From Epithemia pelagica (Eukaryota > Bacillariophyta > Bacillariophyceae > Surirellales > Surirellaceae), in the NCBI GenBank assembly GCA_946965045.2, contig OX337238.1, positions 1,612,001 through 1,676,000 on the forward strand: a stretch of DNA of 64,000 bases. Reading direction: 5' to 3'. The notes beneath the pieces were generated by a model. The model ran no database searches. It saw only the letters and a list, made by a program, of their open reading frames with translations, and had not been told where the DNA came from. Below, piece by piece: positions 49,014 to 60,763 of this stretch. A program made the position numbers and the translations under genes. Within the stretch, counting starts at the first letter, position 1. Every line of letters starts with the position of its first letter.

Positions 49014-52000
49014 TTACCATCCAGCCAACATCTTTCTTGCTCGTTGAAATAAAGTCTTATGCAGTCCTTTTGTCAGACAGTCCGCCACTTGTTCGTCCGA
49101 TGCGACTTTGACCAAGCGGATGTTACCATTGTACACATGCTCTTTGAAGAAATGGTACTTGACTGCAATATGTTTGGAGCGAGGAGTCATTTGTGGTGAT
49201 GTGGCCAACAAGATGGTTCCGTTGTTGTCCTCAAATACTTTTGAATATGCTCTGCAAGGGAGCTCATCGATGTTGAACATGGCTTTGATTTCATCCACTA
49301 AACCCCGTAGTGGAATGAGGTCTCTCATGGCAAGGCTGAGGGCAATGTACTTGGCCTCCATGGTTGATACGGCAATTTCTGTCTGCAACTTAGATACCCA
49401 ATGGACTGGACAATTACCAACCATCAAAACATAGCCGGTCCTTGACTTCACACAAAGCAGATCCTGTGGATCCTCACTATTCCACTGCCCCGCGAAATCA
49501 GCATCCACGTAACAATCAACGGACAGGCAATCCTTTGAGAAAGTCAGGATCATCCCTTGATCTCTTGTTCCCTTCAAATATCGGCAGATGCGTTTGACTG
49601 CTTTGGCATGTGATGCCTTGGGGTTGTGTGTGAGTCTTGCACACTGGTGCACGGCGTAGGCAATCTCTGGGCGTGAGTTGGACGCCAAATGCAGCAACAT
49701 ACCGACCACTGACGCGTAGCTCCACTGTTCTGCGTAGTCCTCTCCGTCTTGATCTTTACCAAGCGGCTTTTGGCTCTCTGGAGTCTTGTCCGGGTTGCAA
49801 TCTTGTAGCCCGGTCGCGTTCAATACTTTGTTGTCGATAAGCCCGTATTGCTTCAACTTGATTTGCCCGTTGTTGAGACGTTCGAAGTCAATTCCAAGGT
49901 ACGCCGATACGTCACCTTCAACTGTCATCTCCAAATCGTCTTTCAATGATTCCAATACTTTCATAATGCGTGCTTTGTCTGGTCCAGCCCAAATTACATC
50001 ATCAATATAAACAAGGCACAGGATTCGTTTGGTTGGTTCGTAGAAGAGACAAGGATCAAATGCGCTCTGCTTGAATCCACGTTGTTCTAAATGACCCTTG
50101 AGATGGTCATACCACGAAAGGGGTGCTTGCTTCAAGCCGTAGAGACTCTTCTTTAGATGCAAGACATACTCTTCGCCATCTTCAGTGTCCGGTGCAAAGT
50201 CCTTCGGCAGTTCCATGTACACATCCTCTGTGAGGAATGCTTGTGCAAAAGCGTTCGTGTAGTCTGTTTGCACCGTTTCCCAGTTGTACACAAGGACCAT
50301 CAACAATACAAGCCGAATCGTTATCCATTGGACAACAGGTGCGTAGGTTTCGAAATAATCCAAGCCGTAGGTTTGCTTGTCACCTCGGACACACAATCGT
50401 GCTTTGAGTTTTCGCACTGAACCTTCTGGATAGCGCTTTCTCCCAAATGCCCAAGTGGACGGTAAGGCTTTGCCGCCATGCTTTTCCATCTCGGATCGGA
50501 GTGTCATCACCCAGGTGCCCTTGTCTTCCAGCTCTTTTACTTCATTTCCCATGGCAGCTACGTAGCCCTCACGGTCATCTCCAGTCATTGCCTCATAGTA
50601 TGACGGCAAATCCGGATTGTTCTTTTTGCTAGATGCTTGGTACACGATTGGATCGCGGAATCCAAAAGTGTCAGAGTCGGTATCCAAGTCAAGGAACGCT
50701 TGGTATGCTGCACTTGTCGTCTCGTTGGTGACAAATGCTGCGAAGCTCGCTAGGGCCTGGTACCCTGCACCCTGTGTGCCATCATACCCCCATCGTAATG
50801 GTGCTTTTCTTGTTCGTCCGGAACGACGGAGAGACGGGGACGGTTCTGGTTGTGGTTGTGGTTGTTGCTGTGGTGAAGAAGGTGGCTCTTCAATGGCTGC
50901 CGGAGGTTCTTCTTCAACTGGCTGCAATGGTTCTTCTTGTTGTTGAGGCGGATTTGGTTCGGATGGTTGATCGTCTGTTGCAGGCTTGTCCTGCTCCCTC
51001 TGTTGAGCCGTTGTATCTGGTTCAGGAGGATCGTTTTGATCGACAAAGCGGACTCGTTGTTGAGTGTTGCGGATTTGAGATGACCGATCTACATGGTCTT
51101 CATGCTGGTCTACCCATTCATCTGCCAAGGTAATCGGATCATCCTCATCGAAGGCGTAGTGGTAACGGGAATCCGCAAACAGTTGTGTCCACTCGCTTTG
51201 ATCAAACGGACGATCAGGACTGGCTCCAATTACGTTCGTAAACCAGTCGTCAAAGACGACGTGGAATTGCGGTAAAATGTGTCCCGTTTTTGTGTTGAGG
51301 ACTAGTGGGACCCTGGACGAGTGTCGTTTGGAAAAACCAAAGAAGATTCCACGACGTGACCTTGGCTTCCATTTTGGGAGCTTGTGTCCATCTTGGAGAG
51401 TTGGATCCAAGACGTAACAGGGGCATCCCCATACATGCATGTCTTCAAGAGCTTGTCTGCCCACTTTTGATTTCATAATCATTTCCATGGGAGACATCAT
51501 GCCGGTGCTGGTACGTGGCATGTGGTTATGTTGGAATACAACATAGTCAACTGCCATCGGCCACAGACTAGTATCTGCAGCGTCTGGCCACCGAATGGCT
51601 GCATGGAGCAAAATGGTGCGTGCCTTTGAAAGGATGGTTCCGATTCCACGTTCGGCAATCCCATTTTGATGATGGGCACCGACGCCACTGAACTTTATGT
51701 TTTGCAAGCCAGATTCAATTTCGTTGACAAAGGCTTTCGACGCGAAGATTCCGTTATCCGACTGGTACGCTTGCACGGTAATGCCGAAATCGAACATGCG
51801 CTTTTCGTAACGCTGTTTAGCGGCAATGGTTTCGGTGGCGGTGAAATTGACCAAGTGTTCAATATGGATGTCCCCGGTGGCGTGGTCGACAAAGATACAC
51901 CCACCAGAGTACATGCTGTCCTCGTGAGACTGGCCTCGAGACGAATAGAGGCGGCCCTTTTGCTTGACGACAAAATGATCCATGGAAACGCGTTGAACGG

Positions 52001-53282
52001 GGAACAACTGGTCTTTCTTCAAGCCATACTCCCTCTCGCGGACAATCGTTTTCGTGGAGGTATCAGTCGGACGCCGTTTTGTTTTGCCAAATTGACAACT
52101 GGCGCACTTGGGCCATTCACACTTGGATGCAGCCTTGATGAGAGAGGACGGACCAAGGGCTCCAGATTGCATGAGACGTTGAATAGCCGCCAAACCATGA
52201 TGGCACAACCGATAGTGCCATTTCATAAGTTCTTTTTGTGCGGTCGTCAGGTTTGGATTTTGTGTGTGGGTGACACATGCTTGATTCACCGACGGAGAAG
52301 GTTGAACATTCGCCATAGTGCACGTAGGAAGGTTGTTTTCTGGATGGTATGAGATGCTTGCAACTTTGCCGTCTACGGTTTCGAACCGGAGAGTCGAACC
52401 ACGGATCACGAAACTTTCAAGCACGTTCTCGGCGGACGTGGCTTCTTTGTGTTGCAAGTAGCTTTGCGGAGAAAATAAGCGGCAACGAGCGGTGGAGACA
52501 TGGTAAGCCGGTGCTTCCATTTCGGTGTAGCTCCCGTCGTCAAGTTGCATTCTCCAGAGGACGATTCCGGTTCCATCTATTGGGAGGCCTTTAGCCAATC
52601 CTTGCAGCACTGAACCAGTTTGGGCAGAGTATTCAACAAAATCGTCTCGAAATGGGGTGATGGTGATCGTTGCACCAGAATCGATCGTGACCGAAAAGGT
52701 TGAGGCGGAGGATTCCGAAAGAAAGTTCCAAGCCAACGGTGCTCCCTCTGTTGACGGTTCGGCGGTGTTTGCTTGTGCTTGATGAGGGACAGCCGTGGGA
52801 AACAGAATGGAGAAAGACAGTTCTTCAAGCGGGTCAGGGTCAGGAGGTTTTGGAAACGGAGAAGGTGGAGGATCGTCGTCTGCTGGGCTTGCATCGTCAA
52901 GGTCATGACGCTTGCGTCTCCGTCGTCTACGCCATCGTGGTGGAAGGTAGAAGGTTCGTCGATGATACTTGAAAGCAAGGGTGATTTTGCTATTGGGTTG
53001 CCCAAACAAGCGTCGATGGTAGACGCGACTTGCAAAGGCAAGCGATGGAAACTTGGTGAGCGGTGCATCAATTCCCAAAACGAAGGAATGTGTGCTCATC
53101 ATCACACCCAAATAGCAACAGAACAGACCAGGCAATACCAAGATCGGCAAGAAGCGAAAGCAGCGACGAGTTTTGCGAGTGGTTGAACGGCGAGGTTTTT
53201 GTTGTGGCAAGACGGTGCGTCTAAGGGCAGCGTCACGCGCCCCCAAAACGCACACCCCATACGCGCCGTCGGCATGCGCCAT
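49014..53282 (-). mobile_element. second Ty1/copia element, LTRs not found
   Basis: Covers the polyprotein frame. I searched by eye in 48883-49013 and 53283-53872 for a common LTR sequence and found none, so the element is probably truncated or its LTRs are short and diverged. On its 5' side (higher coordinates) the sequence runs into a 19-base C tract at 53330-53348. Confidence 0.7.
49014..53282 (-). CDS. copia pol polyprotein without clear gag
   Basis: 1422 residues from ATG 53282. The first 195 residues are not gag-like: a basic start, a hydrophobic stretch (FLPILVLPGLFCCYLGVMM, about 44-62), an Arg-rich run and a Pro/Asp-rich run. Then protease with DSGA at 201-204, GAG-pre-integrase zinc finger (HYRLCHHGL, CEWPKCASC), integrase (MDHFVVKQKG, QSDNGIFA, GIAERGIG), a Pro/Gln-rich linker, reverse transcriptase with YIDD at 1092-1095, and RNase H (DADFAGQW, STMEAKYIAL, DNNGTILL). 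All catalytic motifs are present in one open frame, so the gene was functional until recently. Different lineage from the element at 12159-19877: no chromodomain, normal DSG protease. Confidence 0.92.
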   Translation of the reverse strand: MAHADGAYGVCVLGARDAALRRTVLPQQKPRRSTTRKTRRCFRFLPILVLPGLFCCYLGVMMSTHSFVLGIDAPLTKFPSLAFASRVYHRRLFGQPNSKITLAFKYHRRTFYLPPRWRRRRRRKRHDLDDASPADDDPPPSPFPKPPDPDPLEELSFSILFPTAVPHQAQANTAEPSTEGAPLAWNFLSESSASTFSVTIDSGATITITPFRDDFVEYSAQTGSVLQGLAKGLPIDGTGIVLWRMQLDDGSYTEMEAPAYHVSTARCRLFSPQSYLQHKEATSAENVLESFVIRGSTLRFETVDGKVASISYHPENNLPTCTMANVQPSPSVNQACVTHTQNPNLTTAQKELMKWHYRLCHHGLAAIQRLMQSGALGPSSLIKAASKCEWPKCASCQFGKTKRRPTDTSTKTIVREREYGLKKDQLFPVQRVSMDHFVVKQKGRLYSSRGQSHEDSMYSGGCIFVDHATGDIHIEHLVNFTATETIAAKQRYEKRMFDFGITVQAYQSDNGIFASKAFVNEIESGLQNIKFSGVGAHHQNGIAERGIGTILSKARTILLHAAIRWPDAADTSLWPMAVDYVVFQHNHMPRTSTGMMSPMEMIMKSKVGRQALEDMHVWGCPCYVLDPTLQDGHKLPKWKPRSRRGIFFGFSKRHSSRVPLVLNTKTGHILPQFHVVFDDWFTNVIGASPDRPFDQSEWTQLFADSRYHYAFDEDDPITLADEWVDQHEDHVDRSSQIRNTQQRVRFVDQNDPPEPDTTAQQREQDKPATDDQPSEPNPPQQQEEPLQPVEEEPPAAIEEPPSSPQQQPQPQPEPSPSLRRSGRTRKAPLRWGYDGTQGAGYQALASFAAFVTNETTSAAYQAFLDLDTDSDTFGFRDPIVYQASSKKNNPDLPSYYEAMTGDDREGYVAAMGNEVKELEDKGTWVMTLRSEMEKHGGKALPSTWAFGRKRYPEGSVRKLKARLCVRGDKQTYGLDYFETYAPVVQWITIRLVLLMVLVYNWETVQTDYTNAFAQAFLTEDVYMELPKDFAPDTEDGEEYVLHLKKSLYGLKQAPLSWYDHLKGHLEQRGFKQSAFDPCLFYEPTKRILCLVYIDDVIWAGPDKARIMKVLESLKDDLEMTVEGDVSAYLGIDFERLNNGQIKLKQYGLIDNKVLNATGLQDCNPDKTPESQKPLGKDQDGEDYAEQWSYASVVGMLLHLASNSRPEIAYAVHQCARLTHNPKASHAKAVKRICRYLKGTRDQGMILTFSKDCLSVDCYVDADFAGQWNSEDPQDLLCVKSRTGYVLMVGNCPVHWVSKLQTEIAVSTMEAKYIALSLAMRDLIPLRGLVDEIKAMFNIDELPCRAYSKVFEDNNGTILLATSPQMTPRSKHIAVKYHFFKEHVYNGNIRLVKVASDEQVADCLTKGLHKTLFQRARKMLAGW

Positions 53283-53872
53283 TTTTCGTACCCGGTTTTT
53301 TTATACGGATTTACACCATTTTGACTAATCCCCCCCCCCCCCCCCCCCACCACCACCACGCACATACAACATCATACACATTCACGGCGACCCTAGCTTC
53401 CACGCACGCACACTCCCATCTTCCACGCACAGAGAACTTACCTTCTAAGCACACTGACCTTGCCCTTCACGTCCAAAACACTCTGAACACAAAGTACCAA
53501 CCTCATCGGAACAAGGCATCTATACACCCTCTCCACAGGTGCAATAACACAAGGGCAAACCCCCAATCTCTCCTATCCCATTCTCCAATGACACCAGCGG
53601 AAGCCACTCACCTTTTGCATCCCATGCTCCGAAAGCACCGGCGGAAGCCACACACCATTAGCATCCCATGCTCCGAAAGCACTGGCAGAAGCCACCCACC
53701 TTTTGCATCTCAGGCACCGAAAGCACCGGCAGAAGCCACCCACCTTTTGCATCTCAGGCTCCAAAAGCACCAACAGAAGCCACACACTTATGGTAACTCA
53801 TTTCACAACACAATCGATACCATCCACAGAAGAATGTGAAAACATGCACAGAAGCTAATGAAGAGATACTAT
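53283..53872. other. non-coding stretch with C tract and minisatellite
   Basis: A 19-base C run at 53330-53348 is followed by CACCACCACCAC-type sequence and then the 44-bp repeat array (53583-53790). Open frames here are a by-product of the repeats. Confidence 0.6.
53583..53790. repeat. 44-bp minisatellite, four to five copies
   Basis: Units containing CTCCGAAAGCACCGGC and GAAGCCAC start at 53627, 53671, 53715 and 53759, with a partial unit before. The period is not a multiple of three, which speaks against a coding role. Confidence 0.85.
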
Positions 53873-55166
53873 TTAAGAAAACCAGAGTCTGTGCTTCCTC
53901 CGCTTTTTCTGCTGCGGTTGATCTTGATCAGCACTGTCCACATATCCCATCCTCTCCCGATGTTTCTTAAGAAGATTCTCCATGAACACATTTTGTCTCT
54001 GAAACAGTCCATCAACTGATACATATTCTCGATCATCCCTCACCTTCTGCTGCAATTCATAAAGACGATCAAGGCCAATATCACTCATACCACGTCCCTT
54101 TTTGTTTGCACAACCTGGCTACTTGTATTGTTCTACTCCATCTGTATCAATGTCCTCATTAATTTGGTGCGCTTGACACCAAGCAGGGTCTTCTTTGTAC
54201 AACTTTTGTTTGAACTCTTGTCTGCTCCTCAGAGCCCATGCATCCCATGAATCTTCAAGAGCCAAGAGAATGAAAGCTTCATCACTTGTAGTAAACTTAC
54301 TCATCGCTTCCTTCCATATTGCTTGCTTTTGTGCTTCTGGTGTATTAGCTGTAATATCTTGATTAATGATATCTCTCACCATTCCATCTCCATAAACCGA
54401 CCCCCCAAATACTTCAAACATGAAAACATAAGCATCATTGTCTCCATTCACTCCTCTCATTTGCATCATCTCTTCAAGACTTGGCATAGGACCTAGATTT
54501 TCATCGTCAACCAATAACTTAGGGAATTGTCGCTGAACAATTCCACCACCATGTGTTCTCCATAGATTCAACGAGAAATGTTCTGCCAGGCAGGAAGGCT
54601 CATGTTAGAGCAAAACTTTCCACAAGAATGAGAACAAGATAGCACCAAGACAGTACCGACTTACTCATGAACCTGAACCTTAGTGATTGTAGAACATTTG
54701 ATCTCTTGCGTCTGAATTCTTTCCTCAAATGGGGGGAATACCTTTCCCACCACTTTGCCTTAGCCACATCACCAATAATCTTTTCTCGTTCGAAATACGC
54801 CTTGAAGTGATCCTTCCCCAAATGCCATAATCCATTATCATCTGCATCACAATCATCGGCAAGTGAGAAATACTTCACGTACCTCCAAGCAACATCAGGC
54901 ACAAAAGTCTGGAACTCATCCGTACGACAAGCTAAGGGTAGATCCTGGTATTTGCTCCTGCTCTTTCTTTGCTGTTCTCTCTCTCTTTCCCGCTTGTCTT
55001 CTCTCCTTCTTTCCCTCTCACCAGCCGTTGCATTAGCCCCAGAACTCTGACCATCACTAGTACCATAGATAGATGATGCAACCATTGAGCTATTGCCTCC
55101 GACTTCCATGGCTACAAGAGATGATGACGACCAAGAGAGATCAGAAAGTGAGGAAACATCATCCAT
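53873..55166 (-). pseudogene. transposon accessory protein gene, one intron, in-frame TAG
   Basis: ATG 55166 (the frame is open to 55214). Exon 1 ends at 54665, an 82-bp intron (54664-54583, GTAAGT to GGCAG) follows, and exon 2 continues in frame. Readable motifs: FVPDVAWRYVKYFSLADD, HFKAYFEREKIIGDVAKAKWWERYSP, KEFRRKRSNVLQSLRFRFM, then SDEAFILLALEDSWDAW, and after an in-frame TAG (54119-54121) NKKGRGMSDIGLDRLYELQQ to a stop at 53873. The sequence after the TAG clearly belongs to the same protein, so the TAG is a lesion or a readthrough site. This looks like the second protein (non-transposase, KKGRG-W-S type) that accompanies large stramenopile DDE transposons. It is divergent to the transposase relic at 56634. 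Confidence 0.6.
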
Positions 55167-55282
55167 CCAGAAGTCCACATCTTTTTCGATTGTACATTTC
55201 CAAACCCACATCAACCCAGATTAGAGTTCCACTCTAACCAGTCAATACTGATAGGGCACAAACAAAACAAAGGAAGTACACC

Positions 55283-55873
55283 TTACTTACAAACGCGACT
55301 GACTCCTCCACCACCACCACCACCACCACCACCCATAACCTCTTCCATAATATTTCCAACATCTTGGTGCGACATTACAGTCACACCACTATTGTCATTA
55401 GCTGCGCACTCAATATTATTTGTATCCATATGGTGCATCTGTGTTTGCTGTGGTTGGTGAACACCAGCGCCTCCTTGCATCAGAACGCCCCCATTGGGTG
55501 GGTATGGGACAGACATCATCTGCTGTTGTGGGTATGCTTGATGCACCATAATACCAGTTCCTTGTTGTTGATAAATCGTAGATGATGAGGCGGCCGGGAA
55601 ATGATGATGTTGTTGCCCCCCAACAGGAGCTTGGGAATAATTGAACTGTGTATGGACCTGATGTTGTTGTTGCCCCTGAGGAAGAAATGACAACACCGAT
55701 GGATTTGGTTGCTGGTGAGGATAAGGATGGGTATGATTCGGATATGGAGCAACTCCATTCGCATTATAAGGAACTCGTTGACCATGGTCGACTCCATTCA
55801 TAACAGCAGTATTGTGTTCGGATTCCATAGGTGCTCCTGTATTAGTAACACCACGGGTTCTTGTACAGCTCAT
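55283..55873 (-). CDS. Gln/His/Pro-rich protein, possibly an exon
   Basis: 196 residues from ATG 55873. The same frame is open and protein-like further upstream to about 56075 (acidic: SSTDDETDDEEIT), so the true start may lie there or in an upstream exon. Low complexity (PYPNHTHPYPHQQPNPS), ending in a run of ten glycines encoded at about 55307-55336. The end carries a good donor (GTAAGTAAGG at about 55290), but I could not join it in frame to the next gene at 55166. No domain recognised. Confidence 0.45.
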   Translation of the reverse strand: MSCTRTRGVTNTGAPMESEHNTAVMNGVDHGQRVPYNANGVAPYPNHTHPYPHQQPNPSVLSFLPQGQQQHQVHTQFNYSQAPVGGQQHHHFPAASSSTIYQQQGTGIMVHQAYPQQQMMSVPYPPNGGVLMQGGAGVHQPQQTQMHHMDTNNIECAANDNSGVTVMSHQDVGNIMEEVMGGGGGGGGGGVSRVCK

Positions 55874-56633
55874 GGTACTACCTTGGTCCTGGGATTCGTT
55901 GGATGAAGCTCCCCGTCCTCCTCTTTCCTGAAATATTACCTGACTCTTTTCAGATACGGATCCTGAATCCTCTTGGTTACGGTCATCATTGCTATTCTTG
56001 TTGTTGACATCTCTGATCGTTATTTCTTCGTCGTCTGTTTCATCATCGGTACTGCTTTCTCCAGCATCTTTGCCACCAGATTAACCATGGAACGCTGAAT
56101 TCTTACTGCTTTGGTTGTCCTTTTTATCTTGCTTTGGATCACCACAGTGTTGGCTTCCTTGTTTTCTATTCTTGGTCCCCTGGTTTGTTTCAGAATGGGG
56201 CGACATGACAAGAAGAGTATACCTGATATAAGAAGTGTTGACAATGCAATGAGTTTTGGATGCAACAAGAGGAGAATGTTATGCCAATCCGTTTTCATTG
56301 AGGTCTTACCTTTCGACTATCAACTTTCAAAAGTCGAGCCGTTTGTTCCGAGTACACACGGTTTTTTTTAAATTGAACCAAATCGACAGGCGACAATTAT
56401 ACATTCAAATGTCCAATGCCACATGGGCATTTGTGTTCGTTCCGATCCCATGTACTGATAGACTCATAGTTTATGTGGAATAGTATGGGGGATGGGGGGG
56501 GGGGGGGGGTTAAACCATCCACAACCAATGAGAAAGCGAGCCGGGCGACCATAAAATCGAAACCATTCGTGTCAGTCGTCACACTAGCAATGATTCTCAT
56601 TCCACAAAGACTAAGGACCACAAAACCAATACC
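55874..56633. other. divergent spacer with G tract
   Basis: Contains the upstream open part of the minus-strand gene (to about 56075) and a run of 16 G at 56494-56509. No further gene seen. Confidence 0.5.
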
Positions 56634-59600
56634 ATGGGCCGTCCTTGTAAACCAAGGTATTTAAGAAATAAACCTTCCGTCATCAAAGATCAATGGGTGG
56701 GCGAAGATCCAAATGCGAGTACAGGTGGTTCCATTCTTCCATGTCGTAAACGTAGAAATTGTCATGTATTATTCCACGTCTCCGGTATCTTCCAACATGA
56801 AAGGGTTTGTAATACCAAGAGAGAAAACAGCACTTTGGTCTCACATGCATTGGAGCACGAATCGTCCATGATATGCCACGAAACTGCTGGAGTCGAGAAC
56901 AATACCTCTCATGATAAAGATCAGGGAAATCATTTAGAAAATGGAGGAACCGATGATAGTGCTGTAGGGATTTCAGAAAATGGAGGAACCGATGATAGTG
57001 CTGTAGGGATACCCTGGGCGGACGATCGAGAAGATGAGGAAAGAGAGGATCTGCAACCCACTACACAAAAACAACCCATCGTGAGAAAGCCATGTGGGAA
57101 TAGTACAAATATTGCTCATTCCTTGCTGTCATCTGAGAATGAGGAAGAATCAGATGAGGACCAAGAAGAGGGACCACCAGCAGATCATGATGATGGGCTC
57201 CAACAAACTGTCGATGACAATGAGGATGTCCAAGGCAAAGGTTCATCCAGTGATGACCATGTTATTGATGAAAACTCAAAAGACAATCCTTTGGAATTTC
57301 CAATGTATCTTGAACAAAATGGTCTCCGATTTTCCGAAGATGACAAGGCTTTATTGAGGTTGGCCATACTCCTCCGGAATGCTGGGTGTCCGAAGTTCAT
57401 GTTCGATGCCATTTTGGCATGGATTGATTCTACTAACGAGTGTTGTGGCTCACGTTTTTTCAATAAAAAACATCCACGGCGAAAGGGATTCATGGCGAAA
57501 TTCGAAAAAAGAGGTTTCGATTTCCCCAAACCAAAGATTGTCACCGTCCCAATGGAAGTTACAACCAAAAAGGATATAATCGTTCCAGACAGCGAGAAGT
57601 CCGTTGATACTGTTATATTTGATTTTGTGCATCAATTTCGACGTGTCTTGCAAGATCCTGAAGCCACTTCCAAGGATAAAACAATATTATGTGATGATGA
57701 CCCGTATCGCCCTTATATACCGAATAAATGTCTCGAAAACATACAAGATGGCCATGTTTTCCAACGTACCGTACGGAAATACAGACATGACAACGATACT
57801 TTCGTTGTTGGTTTATTGTCTTATGTGGATAAGACACACGCGACGGGGGATGGTCGGTTTAATGCGGAACCAGTTGTTAGGGTACCTTCATTTTTGACGA
57901 TGTCTGAAATGCGAAAACCGAATAGACAAATCATCTTAGGGTTGATCACAGATATGGAACGGAAGTCATCTGCGGCCAAATACATCTTGGATAGGGGGTC
58001 CCCCTGTCGGAATTATTATGCACAGCTCTCGCGAATACACCAAGCTCTTTTGAAGATACAGAATCGAGGTGGATTGTGGATGCGATTACGGATCCATGGG
58101 ATCGAGAAGGTGGTGAGATAAGTATTACCTGTGATCATGATAAAGGGAGATGCGAAGTCACAAGATAACATCGCAGGAAGATATGCATCTCATCATCAAA
58201 GTGTTGGCCGGCTTGTTTGGCAGTGTGATTGCACACCTCGGGAGTCTAGATACCCATGGTCCACATGCAACTACCTCTTCAAAAACCCTATCCATTTCAG
58301 AAGCCTCCGTGTGCTTGGTTTAGAAAAACCATCAGGAAACCCAGTAGTTATCGATTCTGGACAACCCGGTATAGATGATCCGAGAGAGGATCCTTGGAGA
58401 GAACCTGTGAACAATTCCAAGAAAATTTTACATCAGATTGGACAATACCCAGTGAACAACATATACAACCATTAGTATTTGGGTGAGGGTGTTAATAAAA
58501 CACATGGGATTTTTACTGCGGCATGTTGTGATGTATTACATACTTTGAAATCGGGGATCATGAAATATATCATGACTGATTTCTTTGCTCTGATGACAAT
58601 GAGAGAAAAAGCCATGTTTGATTTCTTGTACAGCTCTTTCTTCCGAGCCAACCGGCAGTCGGTATTCTCTTATTCTTCTAGTTGGGGGTACCCCAGAACA
58701 TCCTTCTCTGCAGGTATCAGTAATGTTACGAAGGTAACAGCCAATGAATGGGTTGGTATCATGTTTGTCTCAGCCGCTTTGTGTGTTTCTGTTCGTGGTC
58801 ATCTTATTTTCGCTTCGACTATGGCGGAGAAATGGAAAAAAGTAGTTGCAGAGTGGAAACAATGGTGCAAAGAAGAAGAAGAGAGACGAAAGAAAAAGGA
58901 AGAAGAGAAAGAACAGAAGAGAAAGAAAAAACAATTAGAAAAAAAAAGAAAAAACGACAACGAATGGGCGCTGGACAAAACAACGTATCCTCTACCAACA
59001 ATAAACGTCAACGACAATCGAAAAAGAAACAGGTTGTACACCACAGTATCGCTGATGATTCATCCGATTCGGATGAGAATGACTCATCTGTGGATGATAG
59101 GAACGAAGAAATAACCACAAATATCAACGACAATCTGCCCGGTCATGTACAGGAAAATGAAGATTACCAATATTGTGAACCTGACATTGAGGTACAGGTT
59201 ACGAGCGAAACAGTATTCGACGATGACCCTGTGGCATATGCATCGATCTGGGATGAAGGTGAGCGGGAACCATATCTGGATTTCCTCTTCCTGTTTGAGA
59301 CAATACTCTGTTTCAACAACTGGACAAGGATGGATAGATTTTGGGATAGCGACCCACGTTCTCCTGCCGCGAAGGAAACAGCGCGACGATCAGTTGAATC
59401 TGTCAAGATAATGATGGATGGTATACGGCGGTATGCACCACGATTGGATAAAAAAGGGAAACTGATGTGCAATGGTTGGATGATCCCAAAATACCACAAC
59501 TTGGTACATATAGTTCGACAGGTGTCCAATTTCGGCCCAGTTAAAATATCCGACACTGAATCAGAGGAGAGTAACCACAAAGAAATCGTCAAACTGAATG

Positions 59601-60763
59601 CCAAAACAGTACAAAAGCGGGGTAAGGGTGTCTTCAACAGTCAACTTGGTGATAATATATGGCAGATGCAGGCATGGGATCTGCTCTGTAAAGCATCTGG
59701 GATCAAACAAGATGACGTGGAGCTACTAAAAAATGGTCAATCTCCAACCCTTGCTGCAAGGAAAAAAAGAAGTCAAGTGTATCATAATCATGAGAATGAT
59801 GACAAGGAAGATGAAGAAGATAGATGTAAATTCAAGGGGCGAGGGACAACGATACAAATCCAATTGGTCAGATCAGGACGGACAGAGAGCCCCGTGGTCA
59901 AGTGTACTTACAAGTATATTTCAAAAACAAATACCGGTATGATCCTCCCAAAAGTAATCCTTGACTTTCTAGTGAAACATGCAGGTGCACTCTTCACACA
60001 AATGAATATAATACAACAGAATGACACAAGTGATTACATCATGATCCATGGGTGTACAGAGGTCAAATTCAGGGACGAAAACATAGGTGGTATCCGATGT
60101 CATCCGAATTTCCAAAGTGAGGGTCCTTGGAGAGACTGGGTGAAAGCATGGATCCCACGACACCAGCGAACACCATTCACTGACACTGCAACAGGTAATC
60201 AGGGAACAGACAATATCTTGGTACTCTGTCAGGTTTTATGCTTCATACACAGACCATGGGAACAACGGGAAAGTGCTGGTCTCATGCAAGAACAGGGAAA
60301 TGATGCTCGTACATCAAGAATCCACCAAGAAAATCCGGGAGATGTCACACATGCTTTACTACGAACCACTTATTGTCGTAGTGACAAGGATAAAGAGAAG
60401 TCCTCCGTCCTTTTCATTCGATGGAGCAAGGCCTTTACCCGGAATTCCCGTGTTCCCGATCTTGTAGTGGTTCCTATCACCAATATAGTTGAATTGGTAG
60501 GAGTGATCGATGAAAACCCGGAAATGATCCAACACCGAGATAAGGTACCGGAATACCTGTATTCTGATGCGGAAAGAGAAATATTGCTTGAATATACTCG
60601 GAACCACAGGACCTATTCCGATATTGTATGGGAGGTACTTCCTGCCAGTAAATGGGCCAAGGAGTTCAATGACTCAGCAAGTGATTCGTTGAGAGCAAGA
60701 TATACATCTTCATCAGATCCTTCACAAACAACAACAACAGATCGTAACACTGCTGGATCATGA
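56634..60763 (+). pseudogene. large transposase relic (CACTA/Plavaka-like)
   Basis: ATG 56634 opens a frame that runs, with two internal stops (TAA 58119-58121 and TAG 58473-58475), to about 58945. A one-base shift in the A-rich tract 58900-58975 then leads into the second frame, which is open to 60763. Motifs in order: a tandem 13-residue repeat (ENGGTDDSAVGI), LAILLRNAGCPKFMFDAIL, GDAKSQDNIAGRYASHHQS, then a CDVLHTLKSGIMKYIMTDFF segment, PRTSFSAGISNVTKVTANEW, and in the second frame IPKYHNLVHIVRQVSNFGP with SEESNHKEIVKLNA. These blocks (GDAKS, D-x-L-H, PR-x-x-F-x-x-G, PK-x-H) follow the plan of large eukaryotic transposases of the CACTA/Plavaka group; this class assignment is tentative. The lesions mean it is inactive. 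Confidence 0.6.

Noticed and set aside
53321-53839. 172-residue open frame after the C tract
   Set aside because: The 44-bp repeat rotates through the three frames, so the protein has no consistent repeat; the frame is open only because stops are rare in this sequence.
9795-58475. Possible genome-wide reassignment of TAG, because several genes contain an in-frame TAG
   Set aside because: TAA (58119) and TGA (61960) also interrupt genes here, TAG ends well-formed genes (28378-30015, 30432-31976), and the affected genes carry frameshifts too. Ordinary decay explains them better.
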